From Pseudomonadota bacterium (GTDB taxonomy: Bacteria; Desulfobacterota; Desulfobacteria; Desulfobacterales; RPRI01): 12,306 nucleotides of DNA. Below the pieces are notes generated by a model. It searched no databases, had not been told where the DNA came from, and saw only the letters and a list, made by a program, of their open reading frames with translations. Positions 5,036 to 12,306 of the stretch are shown here, piece after piece (positions within the stretch are counted from its first letter, which is position 1; each line of letters opens with the position of its first letter). The position numbers and the translations under genes are program-made. The DNA is taken from positions 1-12,306 of the forward strand of contig JAHJRK010000528.1 of assembly GCA_018830925.1 (NCBI GenBank), in the 5' to 3' direction.

Positions 5036-5731
5036 ATGAAAAAGAAGGCTGTTATTCTTTCAAGCGGAGGTCTCGATTCAACTACAGCAATGGCTATTGC
5101 AAAAAACGAAGGATTTGAACTGTTCAGCCTGAGTTTTTTTTATGGACAGCGCCATTCATATGAATTGAATGCCGCAAATAAAGTAGCGGAAGCATTTGGA
5201 GTGACAAAGCATCTTGTAATAAATCTGGATCTTAATAAAATTGGTGGTTCGGCTTTAACGGACAACATTGAAGTGCCTAAATCGAGAACCCTCATTTCAA
5301 TGACCGGGGAGATACCTGTAACATATGTCCCGGCCAGAAACACAATTTTTTTAGCCCATGCACTCGCGTGGGCCGAAGTCATTAAATCCTTCGATATTTT
5401 TATAGGCGTGAATGCAATTGATTTCAGCGGATACCCCGACTGCAGACCCGAATATATCTACGCATTCGAACAGATGGCAAATCTTGCAACAAAAGCAGGC
5501 ATCGAAGGGAAAACGCGGTTAAAGATCAGAACACCATTAATCAGCATGACAAAGGCAAGGATTATTAAAAGAGGAATTGAACTCGGAGTCGATTATTCGC
5601 TTACCCACAGCTGCTATGACCCTGACCCGGAAGGCAGGGCATGCGGCCTTTGTGACAGCTGTTTTTTAAGGAAAAAGGGGTTTGAAGAAGCGGGATTGAA
5701 AGATCCTGCAAAATATATCGATGCACTGTAA
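5036..5731 (+). CDS. queC: 7-cyano-7-deazaguanine (preQ0) synthase
   Basis: The 231-residue cytoplasmic ATP-dependent enzyme turns the QueE product plus ammonia into preQ0. It shows the PP-loop SSGGLDSTTA (residues 9-18), FFYGQRHSYEL (about 34-44), the middle motif VPARNTIFLAHALAWAE, GVNAIDFSGYPDCRPEY, and the C-terminal zinc site HSCYDPDPEGRACGLCDSC with Cys193, Cys203, Cys206 and Cys209. Length is normal and no key residue is missing. AGGA lies about 12 bases before the ATG, a slightly long spacing. It follows queE on the same strand and is probably co-transcribed. No clear intrinsic terminator follows its stop codon. Confidence 0.96.
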   Translation: MKKKAVILSSGGLDSTTAMAIAKNEGFELFSLSFFYGQRHSYELNAANKVAEAFGVTKHLVINLDLNKIGGSALTDNIEVPKSRTLISMTGEIPVTYVPARNTIFLAHALAWAEVIKSFDIFIGVNAIDFSGYPDCRPEYIYAFEQMANLATKAGIEGKTRLKIRTPLISMTKARIIKRGIELGVDYSLTHSCYDPDPEGRACGLCDSCFLRKKGFEEAGLKDPAKYIDAL

Positions 5732-5767
5732 AACATTTTTTTCCCAACAATTGTGAAGAGATACCAT

Positions 5768-5796
5768 TTGACAAATTCTTTTCTCAAAACTATTTA
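5768..5796 (+). promoter_or_regulatory. Candidate promoter of the CHASE2 kinase gene
   Basis: TTGACA (5768-5773, perfect) is followed after 17 bp by TATTTA (5791-5796), a weak -10. Nothing else clear is seen in the 211-bp gap after queC. The kinase ATG is about 145 bp further on and has GGAG ten bases before it. Confidence 0.35.
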
Positions 5797-5942
5797 AAGA
5801 TTACGGTTTCAAAAAAAACATACAGGCGTTCCGTCTCAGGCGGATTCGTGTTGAAAATTGTACTTTTTGCGAAACCATCAATTTATATTTACTGATTTAT
5901 CCGTTTAACAGCCTGACCAAAAAAACCCGGAGATAAGTTGCG

Positions 5943-8492
5943 ATGAGTATCTATAAAAAGAATCCGATGCTTTTTATGGGAATTGGGATAACCATCCTTT
6001 TTTTGGGGATAGGTTTATTGCGCATGGATTTTCTTGATATCCTTGAGCTTAAACTCTACAATATCATGGTTGGGTTAAGAGGTGATCCGGGTTCACAAAG
6101 CGATATTGTCATCGTTGATATAGATGACGATTCGATTGAAAAGATAGGGCGCTGGCCGTGGCCCCGTTACATACTCGCAGACGGCATCAAAAAAATCAAT
6201 TCGGGAGGTCCGAAGGTAATTGGGCTTAACCTGATACTAAGTGAACCTGAAGAAAGCACCGGATTAAAAACTGTTAAGGAACTGCAAGCGCTTTTTACGA
6301 CAACTTTTTCCGATAAAGCCGGCGAAAAAGGTGTCGTATACCTTCAGGCCCTCAAAAATACCATGGAAAAGCTTGATAACGACAAGAAGCTTGCTGAAGC
6401 AATAAAGGAATCAGGTAAAGTCGTTCTTCCGGTTTTTTTCAGGGAATCCATGGCAGGAGGCGGGGAGACAAAAAAAGCTGACGATTTTCTTACTGGTTAT
6501 TCGATCCAGAAGATAAGAAGCCCCGCTGATGCCCGGTACTACCAAGCAGATGAAATAATACTTCCGATACCTTCATTTATTGAAGCTTCAATCGGCATAG
6601 GCCATATCAATTTCGGTAATGACATGGATGGTATTGCAAGAAGAGAGCGGCTTGTTTATGAATATCGAGGGCTCTTCTTCCCATCATACACTTTAAAACT
6701 TGCATCGGTTTATCTTGATATTTCAAGAGATAAATTATCAGCCGAATTAGGTTCAACCGTCACCCTGGGCGCGTTTAATATACCCACCACAACAACTTCC
6801 GAACTTCTGGTAAACTTTAAAGGACCGAGGGGCTCTTTCAAGCGGTTTTCATTCTTCGATATTATTAACGATAAAATCCCGTCTAATGTTTTCAAAAACA
6901 AGCTCGTTCTCGTGAGCGCTTCGGCATCCGGGCTTATGAACCCGATAAGTACGCCCACGGATTCCGCCATGTCAGTAGGCGAGTTCTCCGCGCATACTAT
7001 CTGGACAATACTCAATAAAAAATTCATTCAGCAGCCTTACTGGAACCCTGCTGCCGAACTTATCACGATCCTTTTAATCGGTCTTTTGATCACATTTCTT
7101 TTACCCCGGCTAAGAGCTATGACGGCCGGAATAACATTCATAGCTCTTCTGATATTTCTTATAGGTACTTCCGTCTTCTTTTTTGTATCGAACGGAAACT
7201 GGATTCGAATCATATATCCTGTCATTGAACTGACCTTCGGTTATATAGGGGTTATAAGCCTTAAATATTTTGTAACCGAAACAAAAAAAGAGAAGATCGA
7301 AGGCGAATCAGCCGAAACAAATCGCATGCTGGGGATTTCTTTCCAGGGACAGGGGATGCTTGATATGGCTTTCGATAAATTCCGCCGTGTTCCTGTGGAT
7401 GACCAGATGAAGGATATTCTTTATAATCTTGCGCTCGATTACGAAAGAAAGAGGCAGTTTAACAAAGCAGCGTCGGTATATGAATATGTGGAAGAGCATG
7501 ACAGCAAATTCAAGGATGTAACCGAAAGGAAGAAGAAGCTCATCCAGGCAAGTGATACGATGATCTTCGGAGACGGCACTCTTGGAGCCGCTCCGTCAGC
7601 AGACGGATTTCTTGCGACAGGCACGGGAACCAAACCTACGCTTGGGAGGTATGAAATACAAAAGCAGCTTGGAAAAGGAGCCATGGGAATAGTCTACCTG
7701 GGCATGGACCCCAGAATAAACCGGACGACAGCCATCAAAACTTTCCGTTTCAGCGAAGAAAATAACCCTGAAGAAGTGCAAAAAATGAAAGAGAAGTTTT
7801 TCAGAGAAGCGGAAAGTGCCGGCACGCTCTCTCATCCTAACATAGTAACCATTTATGACGCCGGGGATGATCAAAACCTGGCTTATATCGCCATGGAATA
7901 CCTGGAAGGCGAAGACCTCGAAAAATATACCCGAAAGGAAAACCTTCTTCCAGTTTCAAAGGTCATCGATTATGTTGCAAGCATCTCTGAAGCTCTTGAT
8001 TATGCACACCAGAAGGGAATCGTACACAGAGATATAAAACCTGCAAATATAATGCTCTTAAAAAATGGCGTGGTTAAAATCACCGACTTCGGCATCGCAA
8101 GAATAACGGCAACTTCCCAGACACAGACCGGTGTTGTAAAAGGCACACCATATTACATGTCCCCGGAGCAGTTCTCCGGAGAAAAAGTAGACGGAAGATC
8201 AGATATATTTTCCCTGGGAACAATGTTTTTCCAGCTCTTAACCGGAAATCTTCCATTTTTTGGAGATAGCCCTGCGGCGCTTATGAACCAGATAATGAAC
8301 GTAAAACATCCTGATCCGAAACAGATTAACCCTAAAATAGTAAAACCTCTTGTGACTATTATCGACAAGGCTCTCGAAAAAGACCGGGAAAAACGTTACC
8401 AGAGGGCATCCCAGATGGCGGCAGACCTGAGGGAAGTCGGCAGGAGAATCGAAGCGGCTATCGCAAAGATGAAGTCAGGAAGTAATTCCTGA
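5943..8492 (+). CDS. CHASE2-TPR-serine/threonine protein kinase, membrane-bound
   Basis: This 849-residue receptor kinase has four parts. An N-terminal membrane helix is at residues 9-26. An extracytoplasmic CHASE2 sensor spans about 28-365, with the hallmark VIVDIDDDSIEKIGRWPWPR (56-75) and GHINF and GEFSAHTI motifs. Three membrane helices lie at about 371-390, 393-415 and 421-444. A cytoplasmic TPR-like helical pair (about 462-525) and a flexible linker lead to a Hanks-type kinase domain (about 570-840). Kinase residues are all present: GKGAMG loop (577-582), AIK with Lys599, HRDIKPAN with Asp697, DFG (715-717), a Thr-rich activation segment TSQTQTGVVKGTPYYM and SPE (740-742). It should phosphorylate Ser/Thr in response to an unknown envelope signal. 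The PP2C phosphatase and FHA genes downstream on the same strand are its likely partners. The ligand cannot be told from sequence. Confidence 0.93.
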   Translation: MSIYKKNPMLFMGIGITILFLGIGLLRMDFLDILELKLYNIMVGLRGDPGSQSDIVIVDIDDDSIEKIGRWPWPRYILADGIKKINSGGPKVIGLNLILSEPEESTGLKTVKELQALFTTTFSDKAGEKGVVYLQALKNTMEKLDNDKKLAEAIKESGKVVLPVFFRESMAGGGETKKADDFLTGYSIQKIRSPADARYYQADEIILPIPSFIEASIGIGHINFGNDMDGIARRERLVYEYRGLFFPSYTLKLASVYLDISRDKLSAELGSTVTLGAFNIPTTTTSELLVNFKGPRGSFKRFSFFDIINDKIPSNVFKNKLVLVSASASGLMNPISTPTDSAMSVGEFSAHTIWTILNKKFIQQPYWNPAAELITILLIGLLITFLLPRLRAMTAGITFIALLIFLIGTSVFFFVSNGNWIRIIYPVIELTFGYIGVISLKYFVTETKKEKIEGESAETNRMLGISFQGQGMLDMAFDKFRRVPVDDQMKDILYNLALDYERKRQFNKAASVYEYVEEHDSKFKDVTERKKKLIQASDTMIFGDGTLGAAPSADGFLATGTGTKPTLGRYEIQKQLGKGAMGIVYLGMDPRINRTTAIKTFRFSEENNPEEVQKMKEKFFREAESAGTLSHPNIVTIYDAGDDQNLAYIAMEYLEGEDLEKYTRKENLLPVSKVIDYVASISEALDYAHQKGIVHRDIKPANIMLLKNGVVKITDFGIARITATSQTQTGVVKGTPYYMSPEQFSGEKVDGRSDIFSLGTMFFQLLTGNLPFFGDSPAALMNQIMNVKHPDPKQINPKIVKPLVTIIDKALEKDREKRYQRASQMAADLREVGRRIEAAIAKMKSGSNS

Positions 8493-8512
8493 ACTGAAAC
8501 AGAAAGTGCATT

Positions 8513-8531
8513 CCCCGCTGCATGCGCGGGG
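8513..8531. repeat. GC-rich REP-like hairpin after the kinase gene
   Basis: CCCCGC (8513-8518), 7 nt, and GCGGGG (8526-8531) form a 6-bp GC stem 21 bp after the kinase stop codon. No T-run follows, so it is not a standard intrinsic terminator. It resembles short CCCCGC...GCGGGG palindromes scattered in some deltaproteobacterial genomes (recollection, not checked). Confidence 0.4.
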
Positions 8532-8565
8532 AGCTTCAATATATCGTTTATTCTTTTCAAGATGC

Positions 8566-8594
8566 TTGACCACAACAAGATTTTATTATATATA
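8566..8594 (+). promoter_or_regulatory. Promoter of the PP2C-FHA gene pair
   Basis: TTGACC (8566-8571, five of six) is followed after 17 bp by TATATA (8589-8594); TATAAA at 8591 is an alternative. An 8-bp perfect inverted repeat, AAAATAAT (8597-8604) and ATTATTTT (8611-8618), lies at the predicted start site and could be an operator. The leader would be about 70 nt. Confidence 0.5.
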
Positions 8595-8671
8595 AAAAAA
8601 TAATTATCTGATTATTTTCAAAGCCATTTTCCGCTGTATTTTAATATATCTGTATTGGAACATAAGTTCGC

Positions 8672-9508
8672 ATGGTGGTTATCGAATCGACAGGCATCAG
8701 TGATGTAGGCAGAAAAAGAAAAGGCAATGAAGACTCCTTGTTTCTTGATGACTCCATGAATCTTTATGTTGTCGCAGACGGTATGGGCGGGCATCAGGCC
8801 GGAGAGGTTGCCAGCAATATTGTCGTCGAGACAATCCGTGATTACATGAAGCGTTTTAGTGATGATAACAGCGAAGTAGAAGAGCTTGAAGATACTGATA
8901 ATTCCCTTTCAAAAGATGCCAACAGGCTTATTTCAGGCATACATCTCGCCAACAAAGGAGTTTACGGTTTATCCCAAACCAATGTATCATATGAAGGAAT
9001 GGGATCGACCGTCTCAGCGGTTTTTTTCACGGAAGAAAATCTGATTGCGGCAAATGTGGGTGACAGTCCCATCTACCTCATACATAACGGCAGCATAGAG
9101 CTTTTGTCTGTGCCACATACTGTACTGGCCGAACAGGCCGCAATAGATCCCGAAGGGGCCAGAAGATTAGGACCTCAATTCAGGCATATGCTGACCCAGG
9201 CAGTAGGTATAGGATTAGCCCTCAAGCCCGATGTATGTGAAACACCTTGCTTCAAGGGTGATATGCTGGTATTAAGCTCAGACGGATTATCCGACAAGGT
9301 CACCCCTGAAGAGATACTTGAAACAGTGAGAAATGAGCAGCCCCAGAAAGCATGCCAGGCCCTTGTGGACCTTGCAAATGAGCGGGGAGGCGATGATAAC
9401 GTAACCGTCATTGTTTTAAAGGTTAAGGATAAAAAAAACAAAAAGAGCGGATTAAAAGGATTGATATCAAGAATAAGGAACATTTTCTATAACTCTTCTT
9501 TCAAATAG
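8672..9508 (+). CDS. PP2C-family serine/threonine phosphatase
   Basis: The 278-residue metal-dependent phosphatase is of the bacterial Stp1/PrpC kind and should reverse Ser/Thr phosphorylation by the neighbouring kinase. Motifs in order are the RKGNEDS block (residues 17-22), VVADGMGGH with metal-binding Asp36 and Gly37, NVGDSPIYL, HML.QAVG-type segment, LSSDGLSD with Asp204, and GGDDNVTVIV with Asp241 and Asp242. All metal ligands are present. After about residue 250 comes a strongly basic tail (KVKDKKNKKSGLKGLISRIR) that may associate with the membrane where the kinase sits. There is no membrane segment. The ribosome binding site is weak (GGAA about 14 bases before the ATG), but the start fits the family N-terminus. 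The FHA gene begins 21 bp after its stop. Confidence 0.93.
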   Translation: MVVIESTGISDVGRKRKGNEDSLFLDDSMNLYVVADGMGGHQAGEVASNIVVETIRDYMKRFSDDNSEVEELEDTDNSLSKDANRLISGIHLANKGVYGLSQTNVSYEGMGSTVSAVFFTEENLIAANVGDSPIYLIHNGSIELLSVPHTVLAEQAAIDPEGARRLGPQFRHMLTQAVGIGLALKPDVCETPCFKGDMLVLSSDGLSDKVTPEEILETVRNEQPQKACQALVDLANERGGDDNVTVIVLKVKDKKNKKSGLKGLISRIRNIFYNSSFK

Positions 9509-9529
9509 ATTTAATAATGAGGTACTGCA

Positions 9530-10246
9530 ATGCCAACATTGATACTAAAATTTAAGGATAACGTTATTTCCGAATATCTTCTTGAGAAAGGAAAATCACT
9601 TAATATCGGAAGGCGGGAAGATAACAATGTCATTATCGACAATCTCGCCGTATCGGGACACCACGCCAAGGTTGATTCCGTTGGAGATGGCTTTTTGCTG
9701 ACCGACCTTCAAAGTAAGAACGGATCCTTTGTTAATGAGCAGTTCGTCGCCTCACATTGGCTCAAACACGGCGATGTCATAACAATCGGCAAACATAATC
9801 TTGTTTTTAAGTATAAGGAAGGGGAAGCCAAACCCGCAACTGCCGGCCCCGAAGACATGGATCAAACCATGGTCATGGATACAAGCTCATACAAGTCAAT
9901 GCTCGCCAAGAGCGCACCGGCTTCCGCTGCACCTGCGGCAAAACCCCAGGAGAAGGAGCCGATTGGAGTTCTATCTTTCGTATCCGGCAGTGAAGGAGAA
10001 GTGGAAATATCCAAGAAGCTTTTCAAGATCGGAAAGGCATCTACCAATGATATAGTGGTTAGCGGATTTATGGTCGGCCAGGTTGCCGCCACCATAAGCA
10101 AAAGACCGGGAGGTTATTTCATAAGCTATGAAGGAAGTGGTTCAAAACCAAAAGTAAACGGAAACTCTGTAAACGAATCTGTCCAGCTCAAGGAATTCGA
10201 TGTTATCGAAATTGGTTCCGTAAAAATGCACTTTTTGATAAAATAG
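9530..10246 (+). CDS. Two-domain FHA protein (phosphothreonine reader)
   Basis: The 238-residue protein carries an N-terminal FHA domain (about residues 4-94) with the phosphothreonine-binding residues in place: IGRREDN with Gly27-Arg28, VSGHHAKV with Ser42 and His45, and LQSKNGSFVN with Asn64-Gly65. A linker contains DQTMVMDTS (Thr113) and an Ala/Pro-rich stretch (about 120-143). A second FHA-like domain (about 148-238) has GK in place of GR (168-169) and no SxxH, but keeps VNG, so it probably folds as FHA without normal phosphopeptide binding. No membrane segment is seen. GAGG seven bases before the ATG supports the start. Placement 21 bp after PP2C and downstream of the kinase suggests it is a substrate and/or reader of that kinase, as for GarA/OdhI-type proteins; this is inference. 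Confidence 0.88.
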   Translation: MPTLILKFKDNVISEYLLEKGKSLNIGRREDNNVIIDNLAVSGHHAKVDSVGDGFLLTDLQSKNGSFVNEQFVASHWLKHGDVITIGKHNLVFKYKEGEAKPATAGPEDMDQTMVMDTSSYKSMLAKSAPASAAPAAKPQEKEPIGVLSFVSGSEGEVEISKKLFKIGKASTNDIVVSGFMVGQVAATISKRPGGYFISYEGSGSKPKVNGNSVNESVQLKEFDVIEIGSVKMHFLIK

Positions 10247-10273
10247 TTATCCCTTTTGTATTCATTATATTTG

Positions 10274-10358
10274 ACTATTCAGAAGCCAGGAGCCAGAATT
10301 CAGGAGACAGAATGAAAAGGTTCTCTTGAAGGATTCTGACTTCTGGCTCCTGAATAGT
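10274..10358. repeat. Imperfect palindrome built from 7-bp units, between the FHA and DUF89-like genes
   Basis: The left half has five heptads of pattern A..CAGR (ATTCAGA, AGCCAGG, AGCCAGA, ATTCAGG, AGACAGA; 10277-10311). The right half is the same motif inverted (TCTGACT, TCTGGCT, CCTGAAT; 10335-10355). Longest arms are GGAGCCAGAA (10289-10298) with TTCTGGCTCC (10341-10350), and ACTATTCAG (10274-10282) with CTGAATAGT (10350-10358). No T-run follows. The rest of this 242-bp gap shows only a possible -10, TATAAC, at 10447-10452. Confidence 0.65.
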
Positions 10359-10488
10359 TACTATATCAATATTTGAAGACCGGGCATTTGCTAAAAACAG
10401 GTACGCTTTTTCGTCCGTTTCTTCACCTCATGCCCCTTACGATAAATATAACTATTTTTTGCCGTCCGGATAATAAAGGAGATAAATA

Positions 10489-12303
10489 ATGCCTTTTTTA
10501 CAGCATGACCCGGCAAGTCCACCTGTATCCAAACAAAACACCGCCTACACAGAAGGCGAAAACCCTGAGAAAGACGCCTGGTATACGGTCTTCTTTATTG
10601 AAAATCATCTTGATCACAATTCCTATCCGGAACAGGTCGCGACTCCAGAGCAGGTTCGATTCATGGTTTATACTGAAGATGATGAGCGGTTTTATCCGTG
10701 TTCAGACAGGATGTTTGAAAGCATAATGAACAGGAACAACCCAGGTTTTATACAGGCAAAATATGATGCAGTACTCGAGCGTATTATTAATGTCATTGAT
10801 GAGCAGATAGAGGATGAAGATAAAAATAATTTTCTTAAATCCCTGATAAAAATCAAGTTCATGCATGAAACAAAAGATATGATAATGCTTCCGTCACGTC
10901 TCGAAAAGAGGCTGCTGCGCATATTTATCAACCACTCGCATATCCAGGATCCTTACTTAAGCGAAAAGGCTTTCCGTAACAAGTCAGCAGCGACCTCCAT
11001 GAAATCGGACTCTTTCAATAACGCCTTAAACTTAATGGATTCATCACACCTGAAAGAGCCTCCCAAAACAATATCAGAGATCAGGAAGCTTGCCGACTAC
11101 CTTGAGCTTAAAAGGCTTTTTGCCGTTTCCGTGGAAAACTCCCTGTGGACATCCGCCAGATCTGCGGGATATTCGGAAAAGGATTTTCTTAAAATATTCG
11201 ACCGGGATTTCACCGGCAACGGAGCCGATCTGCTCTTTGATCTGTTGTGCATAAGGAATAATAAAGGATCGCAGGAACCGCGAAAAAAGATTTTATGGCT
11301 CACCGACGAGGCCGGCGAAGTTATGGCGGATATGGCCATAATAAAGTATCTTGTCAAGCTCGGCCATAAAATTTTTGTAGCATTTAAGGAGGGGCCGCTT
11401 TTCACAAAGATCGATTTTTATGACGCGCTGGAAGATGAAACACTGGCAGATGAACTCAAAGGTGCTTTTTTTATAAAGGAGAAGAGCCTTGGTAAAAACG
11501 AGCTTATCAGAATCATACGAAGCGACAATGACATAATAGCCATATCGGACGGAATAAGTGAGAACATAAACCTTCTCCTGACATCAACTACTTTTGCCCG
11601 TTTTTTCAAGGAAGCCGATTTTATTATTTCAAGAGGAGGTGACCAGAAAAGAAGATTTTTTGACACCCATTTTCAGTTTACTCAGGATATTTTCAACATT
11701 TCCGCCGGTGAAAATGATTCGGTCAATATCAGTTACAAGCCGAAACATCCTTCTGTGATAAAATTTTCCTATGCAGACCTTGAAAAAAAGGCAAGGGCAA
11801 TTATTGACCAGATGGCAGACGCCAAGAAAAAGGGCATGACCGTTATATTTTACAGCGGAATAATAGGCTCGGTTCCCGGTAAGATCAAGACGGCAAAAAA
11901 AATCATGTCGGTTTTCATCCGGCGGCTCAAGGAGCGGTTTGCAATGACATTCATAATAAATCCTTCCGAGTATTACGAACCGGGAATGGACGCCGACGAT
12001 CTCATGTATATGTGGGAAATGGTGCAGCGAAGCGGATTTATCGACATATGGAGGTTTCAGACATATGACGACATAGCCGAAGCCTTTCAGATAATAGGGA
12101 GAAAGGTTCCGCCGGAATGGGTTGGAAAGGACGCGACTTTCAGCACCGGCTGCACCAAGGAGATGAAAATTGCATGTGAGGTCCTTGAAAAGCACCCTGA
12201 AATGCAGGTCATCGGACCTTCCAGGGAAAAATTCATGAGGCGGGACGAATACGGCGTCGGCAAGATGTACGACCGGAGACTTGGCAACGTATGCAAACTC
12301 TAA
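10489..12303 (+). CDS. Large protein of unknown function with a divergent DUF89-like region
   Basis: The 604-residue protein is soluble by appearance, with no signal peptide or membrane helix. Residues 1-250 are mostly helical and charged, with LFDLLCIRNNKG near the end. From about 267 comes ILWLTDEAGEVMADMAIIKYL (273-277 is DEAGE), then KLGHKIFVAFKEGPLFTKIDFYDAL, then DFIISRGGDQKRRFFD. This order resembles DUF89/ARMT1 damage-control phosphatases (DNAGE..D, VKGGP.NDAT..D, KGqgN), which use Asp, Asn and a second Asp to bind metal. Here the Asn is Glu and the ND.T motif reads TKIDFYDA, so activity may be altered or lost. The C-terminal quarter (VIFYSGIIGSVPGKIKTAKK onward) is not familiar. AAAGGAG eight bases before the ATG supports the start. 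It is 242 bp after the FHA gene and may be separately transcribed. Confidence 0.55.
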   Translation: MPFLQHDPASPPVSKQNTAYTEGENPEKDAWYTVFFIENHLDHNSYPEQVATPEQVRFMVYTEDDERFYPCSDRMFESIMNRNNPGFIQAKYDAVLERIINVIDEQIEDEDKNNFLKSLIKIKFMHETKDMIMLPSRLEKRLLRIFINHSHIQDPYLSEKAFRNKSAATSMKSDSFNNALNLMDSSHLKEPPKTISEIRKLADYLELKRLFAVSVENSLWTSARSAGYSEKDFLKIFDRDFTGNGADLLFDLLCIRNNKGSQEPRKKILWLTDEAGEVMADMAIIKYLVKLGHKIFVAFKEGPLFTKIDFYDALEDETLADELKGAFFIKEKSLGKNELIRIIRSDNDIIAISDGISENINLLLTSTTFARFFKEADFIISRGGDQKRRFFDTHFQFTQDIFNISAGENDSVNISYKPKHPSVIKFSYADLEKKARAIIDQMADAKKKGMTVIFYSGIIGSVPGKIKTAKKIMSVFIRRLKERFAMTFIINPSEYYEPGMDADDLMYMWEMVQRSGFIDIWRFQTYDDIAEAFQIIGRKVPPEWVGKDATFSTGCTKEMKIACEVLEKHPEMQVIGPSREKFMRRDEYGVGKMYDRRLGNVCKL

Positions 12304-12306
12304 ACA

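Noticed and set aside
8513..8531. Intrinsic terminator after the kinase gene
   Set aside because: The GC stem is good but no T-run follows, so it is listed as a REP-like repeat instead.
11629..12195. 188-codon minus-strand open frame opposite the DUF89-like gene
   Set aside because: It lies fully inside a larger gene with a strong ribosome binding site, and its translation has no recognisable motif.

Overview
The window looks like chromosomal DNA of an anaerobic deltaproteobacterium (Desulfobacterota; a sulfate-reducer-like genome is my best guess). The reasons are moderate GC, the archaeal-type ADH synthase / dehydroquinate synthase II pair used instead of the usual bacterial entry to the shikimate pathway, a CHASE2-Ser/Thr kinase with PP2C and FHA partners, and short-period intergenic repeats. 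The taxonomic call is inference. There is no rRNA, tRNA, CRISPR array, insertion sequence or phage gene.

Positions 1-2400, minus strand: an aromatic amino acid operon. From a promoter near 2363-2391 the transcript first encodes a 24-residue leader peptide with the run FFGFYYYYF, then passes two intrinsic terminators, then encodes ADH synthase (aroA'), dehydroquinate synthase II (aroB') and the start of a chorismate mutase (pheA/aroQ-like, cut by the window edge). The leader is a Phe/Tyr transcription attenuator. Its RNA can form a chain of six successively overlapping pairing segments that would switch both terminators together. This is the most notable element in the window.

Positions 2388-4173, minus strand: manA (type I mannose-6-phosphate isomerase) and a small single-domain cupin, in one transcription unit behind a good sigma70-type promoter. 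Behind the cupin lies a coding-like open stretch with no start codon.

Positions 4182-5731, plus strand: queE and queC, two enzymes of 7-deazaguanine (preQ0/queuosine) synthesis, divergent from manA. The divergent promoter region carries a widely spaced perfect 11-bp inverted repeat and an array of degenerate 7-bp repeats running into the queE ribosome binding site.

Positions 5732-10246, plus strand: a phosphosignalling module. It contains a membrane CHASE2-TPR-Ser/Thr kinase, then a PP2C phosphatase and a two-FHA-domain protein in a tight pair with their own candidate promoter. The kinase would phosphorylate, the phosphatase would reverse this, and the FHA protein would read phosphothreonine.

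Positions 10247-12306, plus strand: a palindromic 7-bp-period repeat, then a 604-residue protein with a divergent DUF89-like region and unknown function.

Degenerate heptanucleotide arrays occur in three different intergenic regions (126-202, 4253-4329, 10277-10355) with different unit sequences but the same 7-bp period.
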